Below, piece after piece: positions 1-9,148 of a DNA stretch of 64,000 nt. The notes under the pieces were generated by a model. That model had not been told where the DNA came from, made no database searches, and saw only the letters and a program-made list of their open reading frames with translations. The position numbers and the translations under genes are program-made. Position 1 is the stretch's first letter. Each line of letters opens with the position of its first letter. Origin of the DNA: an uncultured SAR86 cluster bacterium (lineage in GTDB: Bacteria > Pseudomonadota > Gammaproteobacteria > Magnimaribacterales > D2472); the NCBI GenBank assembly GCA_902622845.1, contig CACNRI010000001.1:62001-126000 (forward strand), written 5' to 3'.

Positions 1-1
1 C

Positions 2-880
2 TTTTTGACAAAAGATTTTGCTAACCAAGGCTATGGTGAAACAATAATCTTTGAGGCTAATGAATCAGATGATCTTTTGTCAGCAATTCAAAACAATCTT
101 GGAGGTGGTTTATTTGGGTCACAGATAATAATTAAGATAGTTCATAGTGAAGGAAGGTTTCCAAAGGCTCTTTCCGAAACATTAGAAAAGATTGATTTAG
201 ATAACATGAATAATATTAAGATTATTATTGATAGTGTTTCTGAATCTATAAGCCCGAACACAAAATGGATCAAAGATAATAAAGAATTTATACAAATTGT
301 TGAATGCACAAAATTAAAACCACTCGATGAAAAAAAATGGTTAAGAGATAAGCTCAACTTTCTTGATAAAAAAGATGCAGATAGGGTTGCAAGGCATTTA
401 TTTGAATTGAACTCTAGTAACTTAGTTGCACATAGAAATGATATTGAAACCCTAAAGATATTATATTCAGCTGAAAAAGATTCGGTTTCACTTGAAAACT
501 CCATAAGTAGTTCAATCCATACTGCTTATGAGCTAGAAGATTGTTTATTGAATTTAGATGAAAAGAGATCAATTAAAATCCTTAGGCAAATTAAACAAAA
601 TGATCCAAACTCTCTTGCGCTAGTGATATGGGTTTTAGATAAGTTAATAAGTACGTCTCTTATGGCAAAGAAAAGCGCTTCGCCAAAAGGATATCTTGAA
701 AATACAAAAATGTGGAACTCAAAGATTGGTTCCTACTTATCTTTTATAAAAAAAATGGAATCTAATCTATTAAATCTAAGTAAAGATATTTTTGAGATTG
801 AGAAAACTTTTAAGGGCATTAAAAGGCTTGATACATGGAAGGAAGTTGAGAGACTAATAATTAGAATTTGTACTAGCTAA
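2..880 (+). CDS. holA: DNA polymerase III subunit delta, 5'-truncated by window edge
   Basis: This is the clamp-loader delta subunit, which opens the beta sliding clamp in the gamma/delta/delta' complex. About 291 residues are visible. The first ones (GYGETIIFEA, then SLFG-like GGGLFGSQIIIK) match the part of the family that follows the N-terminal ~40 residues, so the true start lies before the window and the TTG at position 5 is only an in-frame codon. The later part has the helical look of the family, including a segment reading QNDPNSLALVIWVLDKLI, and ends in the collar-domain region. The stop overlaps the 3' end of the convergent aminotransferase by 8 bp. Its usual partner lptE would lie upstream, out of view, and nadD is not next to it here. 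Confidence 0.85.
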   Translation, partial: FLTKDFANQGYGETIIFEANESDDLLSAIQNNLGGGLFGSQIIIKIVHSEGRFPKALSETLEKIDLDNMNNIKIIIDSVSESISPNTKWIKDNKEFIQIVECTKLKPLDEKKWLRDKLNFLDKKDADRVARHLFELNSSNLVAHRNDIETLKILYSAEKDSVSLENSISSSIHTAYELEDCLLNLDEKRSIKILRQIKQNDPNSLALVIWVLDKLISTSLMAKKSASPKGYLENTKMWNSKIGSYLSFIKKMESNLLNLSKDIFEIEKTFKGIKRLDTWKEVERLIIRICTS

Positions 881-1697
881 AATACCTTTTTACAAATGCA
901 TTTTTACAAATCTCAAGTAATTCACATTCGGGATTAATTTTAGTTTCAAGATTAACTATTTCTTCAACGCCTACAATTCCCTTTGTGGTGCTGGTAAACC
1001 AAATTGATGAAGCCTCCTTTAAATCATCTATGCCATAAGATCCTTCTTCAAAATTTAGCTTCTTGTCTTTAATTATTTTAATAACCTGATATCGCGTTAT
1101 ACCTGGCAAAATGTTAGTAGAAAGTTCAGGTGTAAAAATAGTCTTATCTTTAACAAAAAATATGTTGCTTGCACCACCCTCAGTGAGCTCACCATTCTTA
1201 TGCATTAATATTTCATTACAACCAATACTTTTGGCATCATTCATTTGAAGCACATTACCAAGCAATGAGGTTGATTTAATATCGCATCTCTGCCAACGAA
1301 TATCATCAACCAACATGACCTTTAAGGGTGATTGATTAAAAAAAGAAAATTCTTCAATAAAGCCAAATCTTTCACAATCACTCTCCTCGAAGAAGTGAGA
1401 TCTTATAGAATCAACCCCCCTTGAAACTTGGTAATAAATATATCCATCTTCAAATCTGGATTCATTTAAAAGTTTTACTATTTCAGTTTTACAGTCCTCA
1501 ATAGAACAAGATATTTTAGTTTCATTGAGGCTGTGTTTGAGACGATCAAGATGAGTTTCAAAATCAATAAACTTTTTCTTATAAAAAGAAATAACTTCGT
1601 AAACGCTATCTGAAAAAAGGAACGCTCTCGACATCGGAGAGACTTTAATATTTTCTATTGAATCAACTTTGCCGTTGTAAGATGCTAATTTAGGCAT
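873..1697 (-). CDS. dat: D-amino acid aminotransferase (class IV PLP)
   Basis: This is a class IV PLP-dependent aminotransferase, probably interconverting D-alanine and D-glutamate and so supplying D-amino acids for peptidoglycan. Numbering from the upstream GTG, the expected Schiff-base lysine is K142 in CDIKSTSLLGN, and the cofactor-contacting glutamate is E174 in LTEGGASN. Length (about 274 aa) fits the family. A GTG at 1700 directly precedes an ATG at 1697, and I chose the ATG. The start overlaps the end of dacC, so the gene is the last member of the cell-wall operon, which supports the D-amino acid role. A branched-chain or 4-amino-4-deoxychorismate activity cannot be excluded, because the class IV subfamilies are close. 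Confidence 0.75.
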   Translation of the reverse strand: MPKLASYNGKVDSIENIKVSPMSRAFLFSDSVYEVISFYKKKFIDFETHLDRLKHSLNETKISCSIEDCKTEIVKLLNESRFEDGYIYYQVSRGVDSIRSHFFEESDCERFGFIEEFSFFNQSPLKVMLVDDIRWQRCDIKSTSLLGNVLQMNDAKSIGCNEILMHKNGELTEGGASNIFFVKDKTIFTPELSTNILPGITRYQVIKIIKDKKLNFEEGSYGIDDLKEASSIWFTSTTKGIVGVEEIVNLETKINPECELLEICKNAFVKRYFS

Positions 1698-2841
1698 CAC
1701 CTAGGCCAAATAAACCTCTGAACCACAATACTAAGCTTGCCCACAATCTGCCAAAGAATCCTTTTGCTTCAACGTCATTTAAAGCAACCAAATTTTCGGT
1801 ATGTAAAGTTTTTTCTCCTTCTTTAATTATCAATGTCCCAAGAGTTTGTCCTTCTTTAATTGGAGCTCTTAAATTGTTCTGAAAGTCATAGCTAATAGTG
1901 ATGTTTTTAAAAGAAGTTCTAGGAAGAGTTAACTTAATATTATTTTCTGCACCAAGCGAAACCAGATTCTTTTTACCACCCCATACATCAACATCTTTGA
2001 GAGCATTATCCTTTTTAATTACTTCTTGAGTTGAATAAAATCTAAACCCATATTCAAGCAATCTTTGAGTATCATTGAAGCGCTCTTTATCAGATTTAGC
2101 ACCTGCCACAACAGCTATTAGCCTCATGTCATTTCTCTTTGCAGAGCTTATTAGGCAATATCCAGCAGATTCAGTATGCCCTGTCTTTACCCCGTCAGAA
2201 GAATTGTCTTTCCAAAGAAGTCGGTTTCTATTTGGCTGCCTTATGTTGTTGAAGGTGTAGTATTTTTCTTTATATAAACTATATGTTTCGGGAAAATTAT
2301 TTATTAACAAACTTGTCATTGTTGCTAAATCCTTAGCACTAGAAAAGTGATTCCCGTCCGGCAGTCCGGTAGAGTTTTGAAACAAAGTGTTTGATAAGCC
2401 CATTGATGCAGCATATGAATTCATCAAATCTACAAATCCATCCTCAGTACCCCCAACATATTCAGCTAATGCCACTGTCGCATCATTACCTGACTGAATA
2501 ATAATTCCTTTGAGCAGGTCAAGAACACTTACTCTTTTACCCTGCTCAATAAACATTTTTGAACCTTCCATTCTCCATGCTTTTTCACTAATGAGCACAC
2601 TGTCATCCAAGCTTAAAAAGTCATTTGCAATTTGGTCAGCTACGACATAGCTGGACATTACTTTAGTCATGCTTGCTGGCTCGATTGGAGCATCTTCATT
2701 AAAGCTCGCAATAACTGTATTTGTATTAGGCTCTATTAAAATATAGCTTTTAAGGTCAAGAGTTGGAGTATTTGGAATGAAAGACTGGGCGAAAGACTCA
2801 ATAGAAATAAAACCAAATAATAATAACAATAATTTTTTCAT
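1690..2841 (-). CDS. dacC: D-alanyl-D-alanine carboxypeptidase (PBP5/6 type)
   Basis: This is a periplasmic low-molecular-weight penicillin-binding protein that trims the terminal D-alanine from pentapeptide stems. A signal peptide covers residues 1-19 (ending ESFAQS). All three active-site motifs are visible: SMTK at 57-60 with the nucleophile S57, SGN at 117-119 and KTG at 219-221. The C-terminal PBP5_C domain is followed by an amphipathic tail (FFGRLWASLVLWFRGLFG) typical of the helix that anchors these enzymes to the inner membrane. Its ATG overlaps the mltB stop as ATGA, and its 3' end overlaps dat, so it is translationally coupled. Gene order matches the mrdA-mrdB-mltB/rlpA-dacA cluster. 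The choice of dacC rather than dacA is arbitrary. Confidence 0.93.
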   Translation of the reverse strand: MKKLLLLLFGFISIESFAQSFIPNTPTLDLKSYILIEPNTNTVIASFNEDAPIEPASMTKVMSSYVVADQIANDFLSLDDSVLISEKAWRMEGSKMFIEQGKRVSVLDLLKGIIIQSGNDATVALAEYVGGTEDGFVDLMNSYAASMGLSNTLFQNSTGLPDGNHFSSAKDLATMTSLLINNFPETYSLYKEKYYTFNNIRQPNRNRLLWKDNSSDGVKTGHTESAGYCLISSAKRNDMRLIAVVAGAKSDKERFNDTQRLLEYGFRFYSTQEVIKKDNALKDVDVWGGKKNLVSLGAENNIKLTLPRTSFKNITISYDFQNNLRAPIKEGQTLGTLIIKEGEKTLHTENLVALNDVEAKGFFGRLWASLVLWFRGLFGLGDA

Positions 2842-3866
2842 AATCCTAACTCCCTTGCTAGATTGTAAACCACCATTGCATAAAAGTGACTGTAATTATA
2901 TTTTGTAATTGCAACAAAATTTTCAGTGCCGATAAAATATGTATTACTTTTTTTATTAATTTTGATCTTATTTCCTGCCATTAATATATCTTTATCTTTT
3001 ATGTCATTCAATTTCATCAACTCTGAAAGTCTCACATCGTTATCTAAAGCTATTTGAGATAAAGTATCTCCATTTTGAATCTCATAGAAAATATCCTCTC
3101 CTTGCTCTAGTTTTACTGGAATGAACTTACCATCGAGATTATAGGGCTTTCTGACATTGTTATGATCTATTTTTAGAACTATGTCAGCCTCTGCATTCCA
3201 TCCATGGATGCTCAAATAATTTGCAATACTTCCAATAGCATCTTCTTTTGAACCAAAAAGGTCTGCATAACTATCTCCATCATAATCAATAGCATATGCC
3301 AAGTATGAGGATGAAATAAATTGCCCATACCCCATAGCTCCAGCATAAGAACCTTTCACACTATAAATATCAAGATTATTTTCTCTAGTAAGAATGAAAA
3401 ATTTAATTAGCTCATTCCTAAAGAATTCTGCTCTTCTAGGATAATCAAAACCCAGTGTTGTAAGGGAGTCTAATACTCTATCCTTGCCCTGAATATTTCC
3501 ATATCTTGTTTCAACTCCCAATATTGCAGTAATGATTTCTTTTGGAACTCCAAACTCTTTTTCAGCCCTTTCAAGAGTTGGCAAATTATCCTCAATAAAT
3601 TTTTTACCATTTTTTATTCTTTTTTCTTCAATAAATATATTCTTGTATGCATCCCATGTAATAGTAAATTCAGCTGGAGTTGAAATCCTATCAATAATCG
3701 TTTGTTGTTTTTTGGCATTTCTTAAAACATCTAAGACTTGTTCTTCTTCAAAACCATGAGAATTGACTAATTCATTGATAACAAAATCCGCTCTTTGGTG
3801 AAGAGAATAATCAGATTGAATGAAATTAAATTGAATTAATAATGTAACAAAAAAAAGTTTTTTCAC
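2838..3866 (-). CDS. mltB: Lytic murein transglycosylase B with internal LysM segment
   Basis: This protein cleaves the MurNAc-GlcNAc bond of peptidoglycan to give 1,6-anhydroMurNAc ends. A signal peptide covers residues 1-18 and there is no lipobox cysteine, unlike E. coli MltB. The catalytic glutamate is E119 in the motif GVETRYG, followed by the family signature GAMGYGQFI at about 176-184. Residues about 258-304 (FYEIQNGDTLSQIA... to KIKIN) look like a complete LysM carbohydrate-binding motif. It sits before the conserved C-terminal block NFVAITKYNYSHFYAMVVYNL, so it is nested inside the usual MltB fold rather than appended. The start is GTG, overlapping the rodA stop. 342 aa. Confidence 0.88.
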   Translation of the reverse strand: MKKLFFVTLLIQFNFIQSDYSLHQRADFVINELVNSHGFEEEQVLDVLRNAKKQQTIIDRISTPAEFTITWDAYKNIFIEEKRIKNGKKFIEDNLPTLERAEKEFGVPKEIITAILGVETRYGNIQGKDRVLDSLTTLGFDYPRRAEFFRNELIKFFILTRENNLDIYSVKGSYAGAMGYGQFISSSYLAYAIDYDGDSYADLFGSKEDAIGSIANYLSIHGWNAEADIVLKIDHNNVRKPYNLDGKFIPVKLEQGEDIFYEIQNGDTLSQIALDNDVRLSELMKLNDIKDKDILMAGNKIKINKKSNTYFIGTENFVAITKYNYSHFYAMVVYNLARELGL

Positions 3867-4960
3867 CTTGGTACCAATTTTTTATGAGACGCCATAGATA
3901 TTATTATGCCAAATGCTATATAAAAAGAAATTAAAGAGGAGCCTCCTTGGCTGATTAGAGGCAAAGGCATCCCAACAACAGGTAAAAGTCCTATAACCAT
4001 TCCAATATTAATGAATAGTGTTGAAATAAAAACTAGAGATAATCCTCCGATAACAAGTCTACAGAATCTATCTCTTGCATTTATTGATAAATAGAAGCAC
4101 CTTATAAAAATAAAAAAATATAAACCTATTAATATTGTTAATCCAACCAAGCCAAATTCTTCAGCAATAACAGCGAATATAAAATCTGTCTCTGTTTCAG
4201 GAAGAAAATTCAGATGAGATTGAGTACCTTCTCCAAAGCCTTTCCCAAAAATACCCCCTGATCCGATAGCAATTTTTGATTGTGTGATATTCCATGCAGA
4301 TCCAAAAGGGTCAAGATCTGGATTAAACAATGTCGCAATTCTTTGCCTTTGGAAAGGCTCTAAAAAGTTATTCCACAAAAACGGAAGTGAAATGACAAAA
4401 ATTGCAAGTGCAGAACCAATGAATGTCCAACTTAGGCCAGCTAAAAATAATACATACAATCCAGAAAGCAGTATTACAATTGCAGTACCCAAATCAGGCT
4501 GGGATGAGACGATAAGAAAAACTATTAAAATTAAAGAGATTGTTAAAAATGTATTCCTCAAGTTAATGGGTAACTTTACTCCATAAAGGTAGGATGCAAT
4601 AAATATTGGTAGAAAAATCTTACATAATTCTGAGGGTTGAAGTGTTATAAATCCAAAGCTTATCCATCTGTTTGCACCATTAACCTCCGGTCCAAAAAAG
4701 ATTGCGACAAATACTAAGATAACGCTAATAAGTAAAAAAAATCCTGAATATGAATAATAAATTTGGGGATCTGGCTGACTAAGTATGATCATTAAAATTA
4801 AGCCAAAAAAAACAAAGATTGATTGTTTTATTAGAACAGATGTATTCCCATCTGATGCGCTATAAAGAAAGAAAAGTCCTATTATGGACAGCAGGGTAAT
4901 GGATATTATTAGATAGGGATCATAGTAAATAGAAAATTTTTTAAAGTCTAAATATCTCAT
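3863..4960 (-). CDS. mrdB: Rod-shape determining SEDS glycosyltransferase RodA
   Basis: RodA is the inner-membrane peptidoglycan polymerase of the elongasome and works as a complex with PBP2. The 365 residues form about ten hydrophobic segments. SEDS hallmarks include the QPSE motif at 108-111, SQPDLGTA with the important aspartate D156, and the extracytoplasmic loop GKGFGEGTQSHLNFLPETETDFIF. The gene starts with ATG and overlaps the mrdA stop by 4 bp, and its own stop overlaps the mltB GTG start. The pairing with its cognate transpeptidase directly upstream (mrdA) separates it from the paralogue FtsW. Confidence 0.95.
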   Translation of the reverse strand: MRYLDFKKFSIYYDPYLIISITLLSIIGLFFLYSASDGNTSVLIKQSIFVFFGLILMIILSQPDPQIYYSYSGFFLLISVILVFVAIFFGPEVNGANRWISFGFITLQPSELCKIFLPIFIASYLYGVKLPINLRNTFLTISLILIVFLIVSSQPDLGTAIVILLSGLYVLFLAGLSWTFIGSALAIFVISLPFLWNNFLEPFQRQRIATLFNPDLDPFGSAWNITQSKIAIGSGGIFGKGFGEGTQSHLNFLPETETDFIFAVIAEEFGLVGLTILIGLYFFIFIRCFYLSINARDRFCRLVIGGLSLVFISTLFINIGMVIGLLPVVGMPLPLISQGGSSLISFYIAFGIIISMASHKKLVPR

Positions 4961-6789
4961 TCTTGAATCAAAGAATTTAAAACTGAAATTGCAACTGGTC
5001 CGGCAACAGATCCACCGCTTTCTCCATTTTCAACTACAACACTAACAGCATATCTTGGATTTGGCATTGGTCCAAAAGCAATAATAAGTGCATGATCTCT
5101 AAGACTGTCGTCAAGTCTTGTCTCAGAATATTGCTCTCTGTTATCTCCTGATACTAATTCAGCAGTCCCTGTTTTGGCTGCAACAATATAGTTCTTTTTT
5201 TCCCTCAATCTTCTTGCTGTACCAGTATTTCCCTCTATTACATTAACCATAGACTCATGAAGTTTAAACCAGTCATCATTTGAGAATTTATTAAATTCAA
5301 TGCTTTTTTCATTCTTAACTAAATCTTTTTTAAGAGACAAATCAAAAAATTTTCCCTTATTGGCGATTATGTATGCATATTTGGCTAATTGAATTGGAGT
5401 TGATACTAAATAACCCTGCCCCACTCCCATATTTACAGTATCACCTTTAAACCAGCCAAAGTTATGTTTATTCATTTTCCATGACGGCTCAGGGACAAAA
5501 ACTTGATCTTCTTCAAAACAATCAATACATGCTTTATCACCAAAACCCAAAGAAGATAAGTGTTTTTTGAGTTGATTGATATCAGATCTATATGCTAAAT
5601 CAAAAAAATAGGTATTTGAGCTTTGAGTTATGGCTTTGAATAAATTTGTATTGCCATGCCCTCCTTCTTTCCAATCTCTATAAATCCTTCCATCCTCTGG
5701 TAATGTAAAAAACCCCTCATCGAAGATTGAGAAATTCCAATCAATCAATCCCTCTTCAATACCATACATTGCAATAGCCGGTTTTATTGATGAAGCAGGT
5801 GGATATCTACCTCTTAATGCTCTGTTAAAAAATGGTTTTTCCTCACTTAATAAGAGCTCATCAAACTCTTTCTGCAAGATGCCATTTGCTAATTGATTTG
5901 TTGAAAAGGTTGGTGAACTAAAAAGTGTAACTATCGAACCATCATTAATATCTATTGCTACCACTGCTCCCTTTCTGTTATTAAAAGCTTTTTGAGCTGC
6001 CTGGTGAGACTTTAAATCAAGGCTAGTATATAAATTATTGCCTACTTTTGGCTCAGAAGAAATCTTCTCATCCAATGTTTTTCCTCTGGCATCGACCTCT
6101 CTAAGGTTATTACCAAATTCACCTCTTAAAATATCCTCATAAATAAATTCCAAGCCTGTTTTACCAACAATTAATTGATTTGTATAAGTAAAGTTAATCT
6201 TCGTATTTAGACTTCTTAATCCATAAATCTCATCTAGCTCATCTTCATTAGGTCTTCCAACGTAACCAATTGAATGCGAGAAGATCTCAGGATATAAATA
6301 ATTACGTAAATACCTTTCCCCAATATAGGCATTTTCAAACATATGACTCCTGACTAAAAATCTTGCCTTGTCTTCATTTGAAATAGATTGCTTCAAGGTT
6401 AATTCTTTATTTAATATCTTTGCTTTTTCAAATTGTGATAAAAATGCTTTCTTATCATCTTCATCAATTTCTAAAAAAGAGGAGATTTTAAAGAGAAAAT
6501 CATCGGGATCATCAATAAAAAATGGTTTAGTAATCAAATCAAAAGTTGGTACGTTATTTACTAATATTTCTCCATTTCTATCAAAAATAATTCCTCTTAG
6601 GGGTTGAACTGATATTTCCTCATTTTTATTGTTTTTAGCTGCAATTTCGTATTCCGAATAATTTGAGATTTGTAAACTAAATATTTGATAGTAAAAAACT
6701 AGGCCAAGAATGCCAAAAGTGACATAGAGAAAAATTAGTCTTTTATTAAAACTTATTTTTTCCTTGTAGGTTTCATTTATTTCTGTCAT
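4957..6789 (-). CDS. mrdA: Peptidoglycan transpeptidase PBP2
   Basis: PBP2 is the class B penicillin-binding protein that cross-links lateral-wall peptidoglycan during elongation. An N-terminal transmembrane anchor lies at about residues 17-40, followed by the PBP dimerisation domain (RGIIFDRNG at 65-72) and the transpeptidase domain. Catalytic motifs are SSIK at 333-336 (nucleophile S333), SSN at 390-392 and KTG at 539-541. Length 610 aa is close to the E. coli protein (633). It overlaps rlmH upstream (ATGA) and rodA downstream, giving the classical rsfS-rlmH-mrdA-mrdB order. Confidence 0.96.
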   Translation of the reverse strand: MTEINETYKEKISFNKRLIFLYVTFGILGLVFYYQIFSLQISNYSEYEIAAKNNKNEEISVQPLRGIIFDRNGEILVNNVPTFDLITKPFFIDDPDDFLFKISSFLEIDEDDKKAFLSQFEKAKILNKELTLKQSISNEDKARFLVRSHMFENAYIGERYLRNYLYPEIFSHSIGYVGRPNEDELDEIYGLRSLNTKINFTYTNQLIVGKTGLEFIYEDILRGEFGNNLREVDARGKTLDEKISSEPKVGNNLYTSLDLKSHQAAQKAFNNRKGAVVAIDINDGSIVTLFSSPTFSTNQLANGILQKEFDELLLSEEKPFFNRALRGRYPPASSIKPAIAMYGIEEGLIDWNFSIFDEGFFTLPEDGRIYRDWKEGGHGNTNLFKAITQSSNTYFFDLAYRSDINQLKKHLSSLGFGDKACIDCFEEDQVFVPEPSWKMNKHNFGWFKGDTVNMGVGQGYLVSTPIQLAKYAYIIANKGKFFDLSLKKDLVKNEKSIEFNKFSNDDWFKLHESMVNVIEGNTGTARRLREKKNYIVAAKTGTAELVSGDNREQYSETRLDDSLRDHALIIAFGPMPNPRYAVSVVVENGESGGSVAGPVAISVLNSLIQE

Positions 6790-7250
6790 TTGTGGTAAGA
6801 CTTATTTTGTATAATTGTTATAGACCTATAGATCTGCTCAATAAGTAAAATCTTAAATAATTTATGAGGAAAAGTTAATGCAGAAAATGAAATTACATGA
6901 TCCGATTTTGCAAGAAATGATTCACTCAACCCATAAGATCCTCCTATAACAAGACTGTAGCTCTTTCCTGAACTTAAGAAGTTTTGGGTAAGATCTGCAA
7001 ATTGCAAACTATCAAGCTGTCTACCTTTTCTATCAAAGGAAATTACTAATGAATCGGGCTTAATTCTTTTTGAGATATTTTTTTCTTCATTAGTTTGAAT
7101 TTCTCTTATGCTTAAGTTTCTTCCTTGAGCAGGTTTAATATTTTGAATAGTTATGTTGGCAAATGACGAAATCTGTTTTAAATAAAATTTTAAAGTCTCG
7201 TCCTCCCATTTGGTTAGCTTGTTAGATATTGATATAACTTCTAATCTCAT
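6786..7250 (-). CDS. rlmH: 23S rRNA pseudouridine-1915 N3-methyltransferase
   Basis: RlmH methylates the pseudouridine at position 1915 of 23S rRNA in assembled 70S ribosomes, using S-adenosylmethionine. It is a compact SPOUT-fold protein of 154 aa. The knot region includes LVIGGSYGLSESF, and the C-terminus ends in the family hallmark with EQIYRS and the closing YHK. It overlaps rsfS and mrdA by 4 bp on either side. Confidence 0.95.
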   Translation of the reverse strand: MRLEVISISNKLTKWEDETLKFYLKQISSFANITIQNIKPAQGRNLSIREIQTNEEKNISKRIKPDSLVISFDRKGRQLDSLQFADLTQNFLSSGKSYSLVIGGSYGLSESFLAKSDHVISFSALTFPHKLFKILLIEQIYRSITIIQNKSYHK

Positions 7251-7594
7251 AAATTAGAATTTAAAGTGGCGTCCTCATACCCCCATAGTGTTTCTAAATC
7301 ATAGTAAACTCGAGTTTCATTATTCATTATATTTATTACTAGGTCTTCGCAATCAATTAAGATCCAATCTGAGGTATCCTGTCCCTCAACTCCTAAAACT
7401 AAAATATTATTACTTTTAAGGTCTTCAACAACTCTATCTGATAGTGCTTTTGCATGCCTTGATGAAGTTGCTGATGCAATAATCATTTCATCTGCAAACG
7501 AAGAAATCTTCTTCAAATCAATGCATACAATGTCTTTAGCTTTTAATTCCTCAAGGGAGTTTATACAGAGTTTTTTTAATGAAGTCTTTGCCAA
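7247..7594 (-). CDS. rsfS: Ribosomal silencing factor RsfS
   Basis: RsfS binds ribosomal protein L14 and blocks subunit joining in starvation. The 115 residues carry the family signature SSRHAKALSDRVVED and LGVEGQDTSDWILIDCEDLVINIM. The start is TTG, chosen because the N-terminus then aligns with E. coli RsfS and no in-frame ATG lies nearby. No clear Shine-Dalgarno sequence precedes it. It heads the minus-strand cell-wall operon. The nadD gene that usually precedes it is not present here. Confidence 0.93.
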   Translation of the reverse strand: MAKTSLKKLCINSLEELKAKDIVCIDLKKISSFADEMIIASATSSRHAKALSDRVVEDLKSNNILVLGVEGQDTSDWILIDCEDLVINIMNNETRVYYDLETLWGYEDATLNSNL

Positions 7595-7653
7595 GTTGTT
7601 TTGCTTTTAATTCATTAAGTATATGATAAAAAAGATATTATTATTAATTAATT

Positions 7654-8067
7654 ATGCAAAAATATTTGTCAGAAAATATTGTTGATATATTCTTCATTCT
7701 TGGGATAAGCTCAATTGCAATTTTAGTAATAAGCGCTCTTTCAATCGGCTACTTTATAAAAAAAATACCATATGACTATTTTTTAAATGACAAAAGAGGA
7801 ATATCTGAGTACAAGAATAAGAATCCTATTTTTTGGATAATTACATTAGTATTAAAGAATATCATTGGTTATTGCTTGATTATGGGTGGTATTTTGATGC
7901 TTGTTCTTCCTGGTCAGGGTTTGCTGACGATCTTGGTTGGACTTATGTTAAGTGACTATCCAGGAAAATTTAAGTTGGAAAAAAGAATTATTAAAACGAA
8001 CCTAATCCTGAAAACGATAAATTGGTACAGAAAAAAATCAAGTATACCGCCAATAATCTTTAAATAA
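7654..8067 (+). CDS. PGPGW-type membrane protein
   Basis: A 137-residue integral membrane protein with two or three hydrophobic segments (about 10-35 and 62-100). The second contains LPGQG at 85-89 followed by LLTILVGLML, which resembles the PGPGW family of putative transmembrane proteins, where a Pro-Gly-Pro-Gly turn joins two helices. The positively charged C-terminal tail is probably cytoplasmic. The biochemical role is unknown. It stands alone between the divergent rsfS operon and the MDR reductase. Confidence 0.6.
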   Translation: MQKYLSENIVDIFFILGISSIAILVISALSIGYFIKKIPYDYFLNDKRGISEYKNKNPIFWIITLVLKNIIGYCLIMGGILMLVLPGQGLLTILVGLMLSDYPGKFKLEKRIIKTNLILKTINWYRKKSSIPPIIFK

Positions 8068-8143
8068 TTCTTTTGTATGAGTTGTCTCAAGGTGTATTAT
8101 TCGACTTATTAATTTATAAAGCTTTATTTGTGGAGGAATAAAA

Positions 8144-9148
8144 ATGTCAATGACAAATACAAAATGGGTTTTAAAAGAAAGGCCTGAGGGTCTTGTTAAA
8201 AATGAAAATTTTGAGCTTATAAAAGAAGAAGTAAGGGACATTCAAGATGGAGAAGTTCTTATAGAAAATCAATACTTATCTTTTGATCCAACTCAGAGAA
8301 TGTGGTTAACGGATTTACCTGGATATTTGCCTCCGGTTCAAATTGATGAAGTTGTTAGATCAGGTGGGATTGGAAAAATTATTGAATCAAAAAATGAGAA
8401 TTTTTCTGAAGGCGATTTAGTAAGCGGCATGATTGGATGGCAAACTCATCACATTCCCTCAGAAAATGATTTAAAGACAATGCGCAAAGTACCCGATGTT
8501 CTGCCCATACCTACTATGTTAAATATCTTTGGGTCAACAGGAATTACTGCCTACTTTGGCCTACTGGATGTAGGCAATCCTCAACCTGGTGAGACTGTTG
8601 TCGTCTCTGGAGCAGCTGGAGCCACGGGGGCTATGGTTTGTCAGATTGCAAAAATTAAAGGATGTCATGTAATTGGAATAGCTGGTGGAGATGAAAAATG
8701 TTCATGGTTAAAAGAGTGCGGAGTAGATGCTGTAATTGATTATAAAAATTCCAATGTTGCAGAAGAATTAGCCAAGCTAGCTAAAGATGGGATAGATATT
8801 TATTTTGATAATGTGGGCGGACCTATTTTGGAGTCAGTGCTTTTTTTAATTAATATAAATGCAAGAATTATTTGTTGTGGAAGTATCTCAAATTACACTG
8901 GAGAGCAAATACCTGTAGGACCAAGAAATCTTACTATGCTTATAGTAAGAAGAGCTAAGATGCAGGGTTTTTTGGTTTTGGATTATTATGGCCGAGCTAG
9001 TGAGGCAATTGATGATATCTCTAAATGGGCAATGGAAGGAAAAATAAAGCATCGAGAGGATATCCAAGAAGGAATTGAGAACTGTCCTGAAACATTAAAT
9101 AGATTATTTACAGGGCAAAATCAAGGAAAACAAATGCTGAAGATCTAA
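8144..9148 (+). CDS. Zinc-independent MDR-family NADPH oxidoreductase
   Basis: A medium-chain reductase of the leukotriene B4 dehydrogenase / curcumin reductase (CurA) group, which reduces the C=C bond of alpha,beta-unsaturated carbonyls with NADPH. It is 334 aa. The cofactor-binding loop is GAAGATG at 156-162, and there are no cysteine/histidine zinc ligands at the usual ADH positions. The start is supported by GGAGG at 8132-8136, seven bases before the ATG. It ends with TAA directly abutting the TAA of the convergent LON-domain gene. The physiological substrate is not predictable. Confidence 0.82.
   Translation: MSMTNTKWVLKERPEGLVKNENFELIKEEVRDIQDGEVLIENQYLSFDPTQRMWLTDLPGYLPPVQIDEVVRSGGIGKIIESKNENFSEGDLVSGMIGWQTHHIPSENDLKTMRKVPDVLPIPTMLNIFGSTGITAYFGLLDVGNPQPGETVVVSGAAGATGAMVCQIAKIKGCHVIGIAGGDEKCSWLKECGVDAVIDYKNSNVAEELAKLAKDGIDIYFDNVGGPILESVLFLININARIICCGSISNYTGEQIPVGPRNLTMLIVRRAKMQGFLVLDYYGRASEAIDDISKWAMEGKIKHREDIQEGIENCPETLNRLFTGQNQGKQMLKI

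Noticed and set aside
142-504. 120-codon open frame antisense to holA
   Set aside because: It lies fully inside a recognisable gene on the other strand, has no family features and arises from AT-rich codon composition. The same holds for the other antisense frames, such as those inside parC, mrdA and tsaD.
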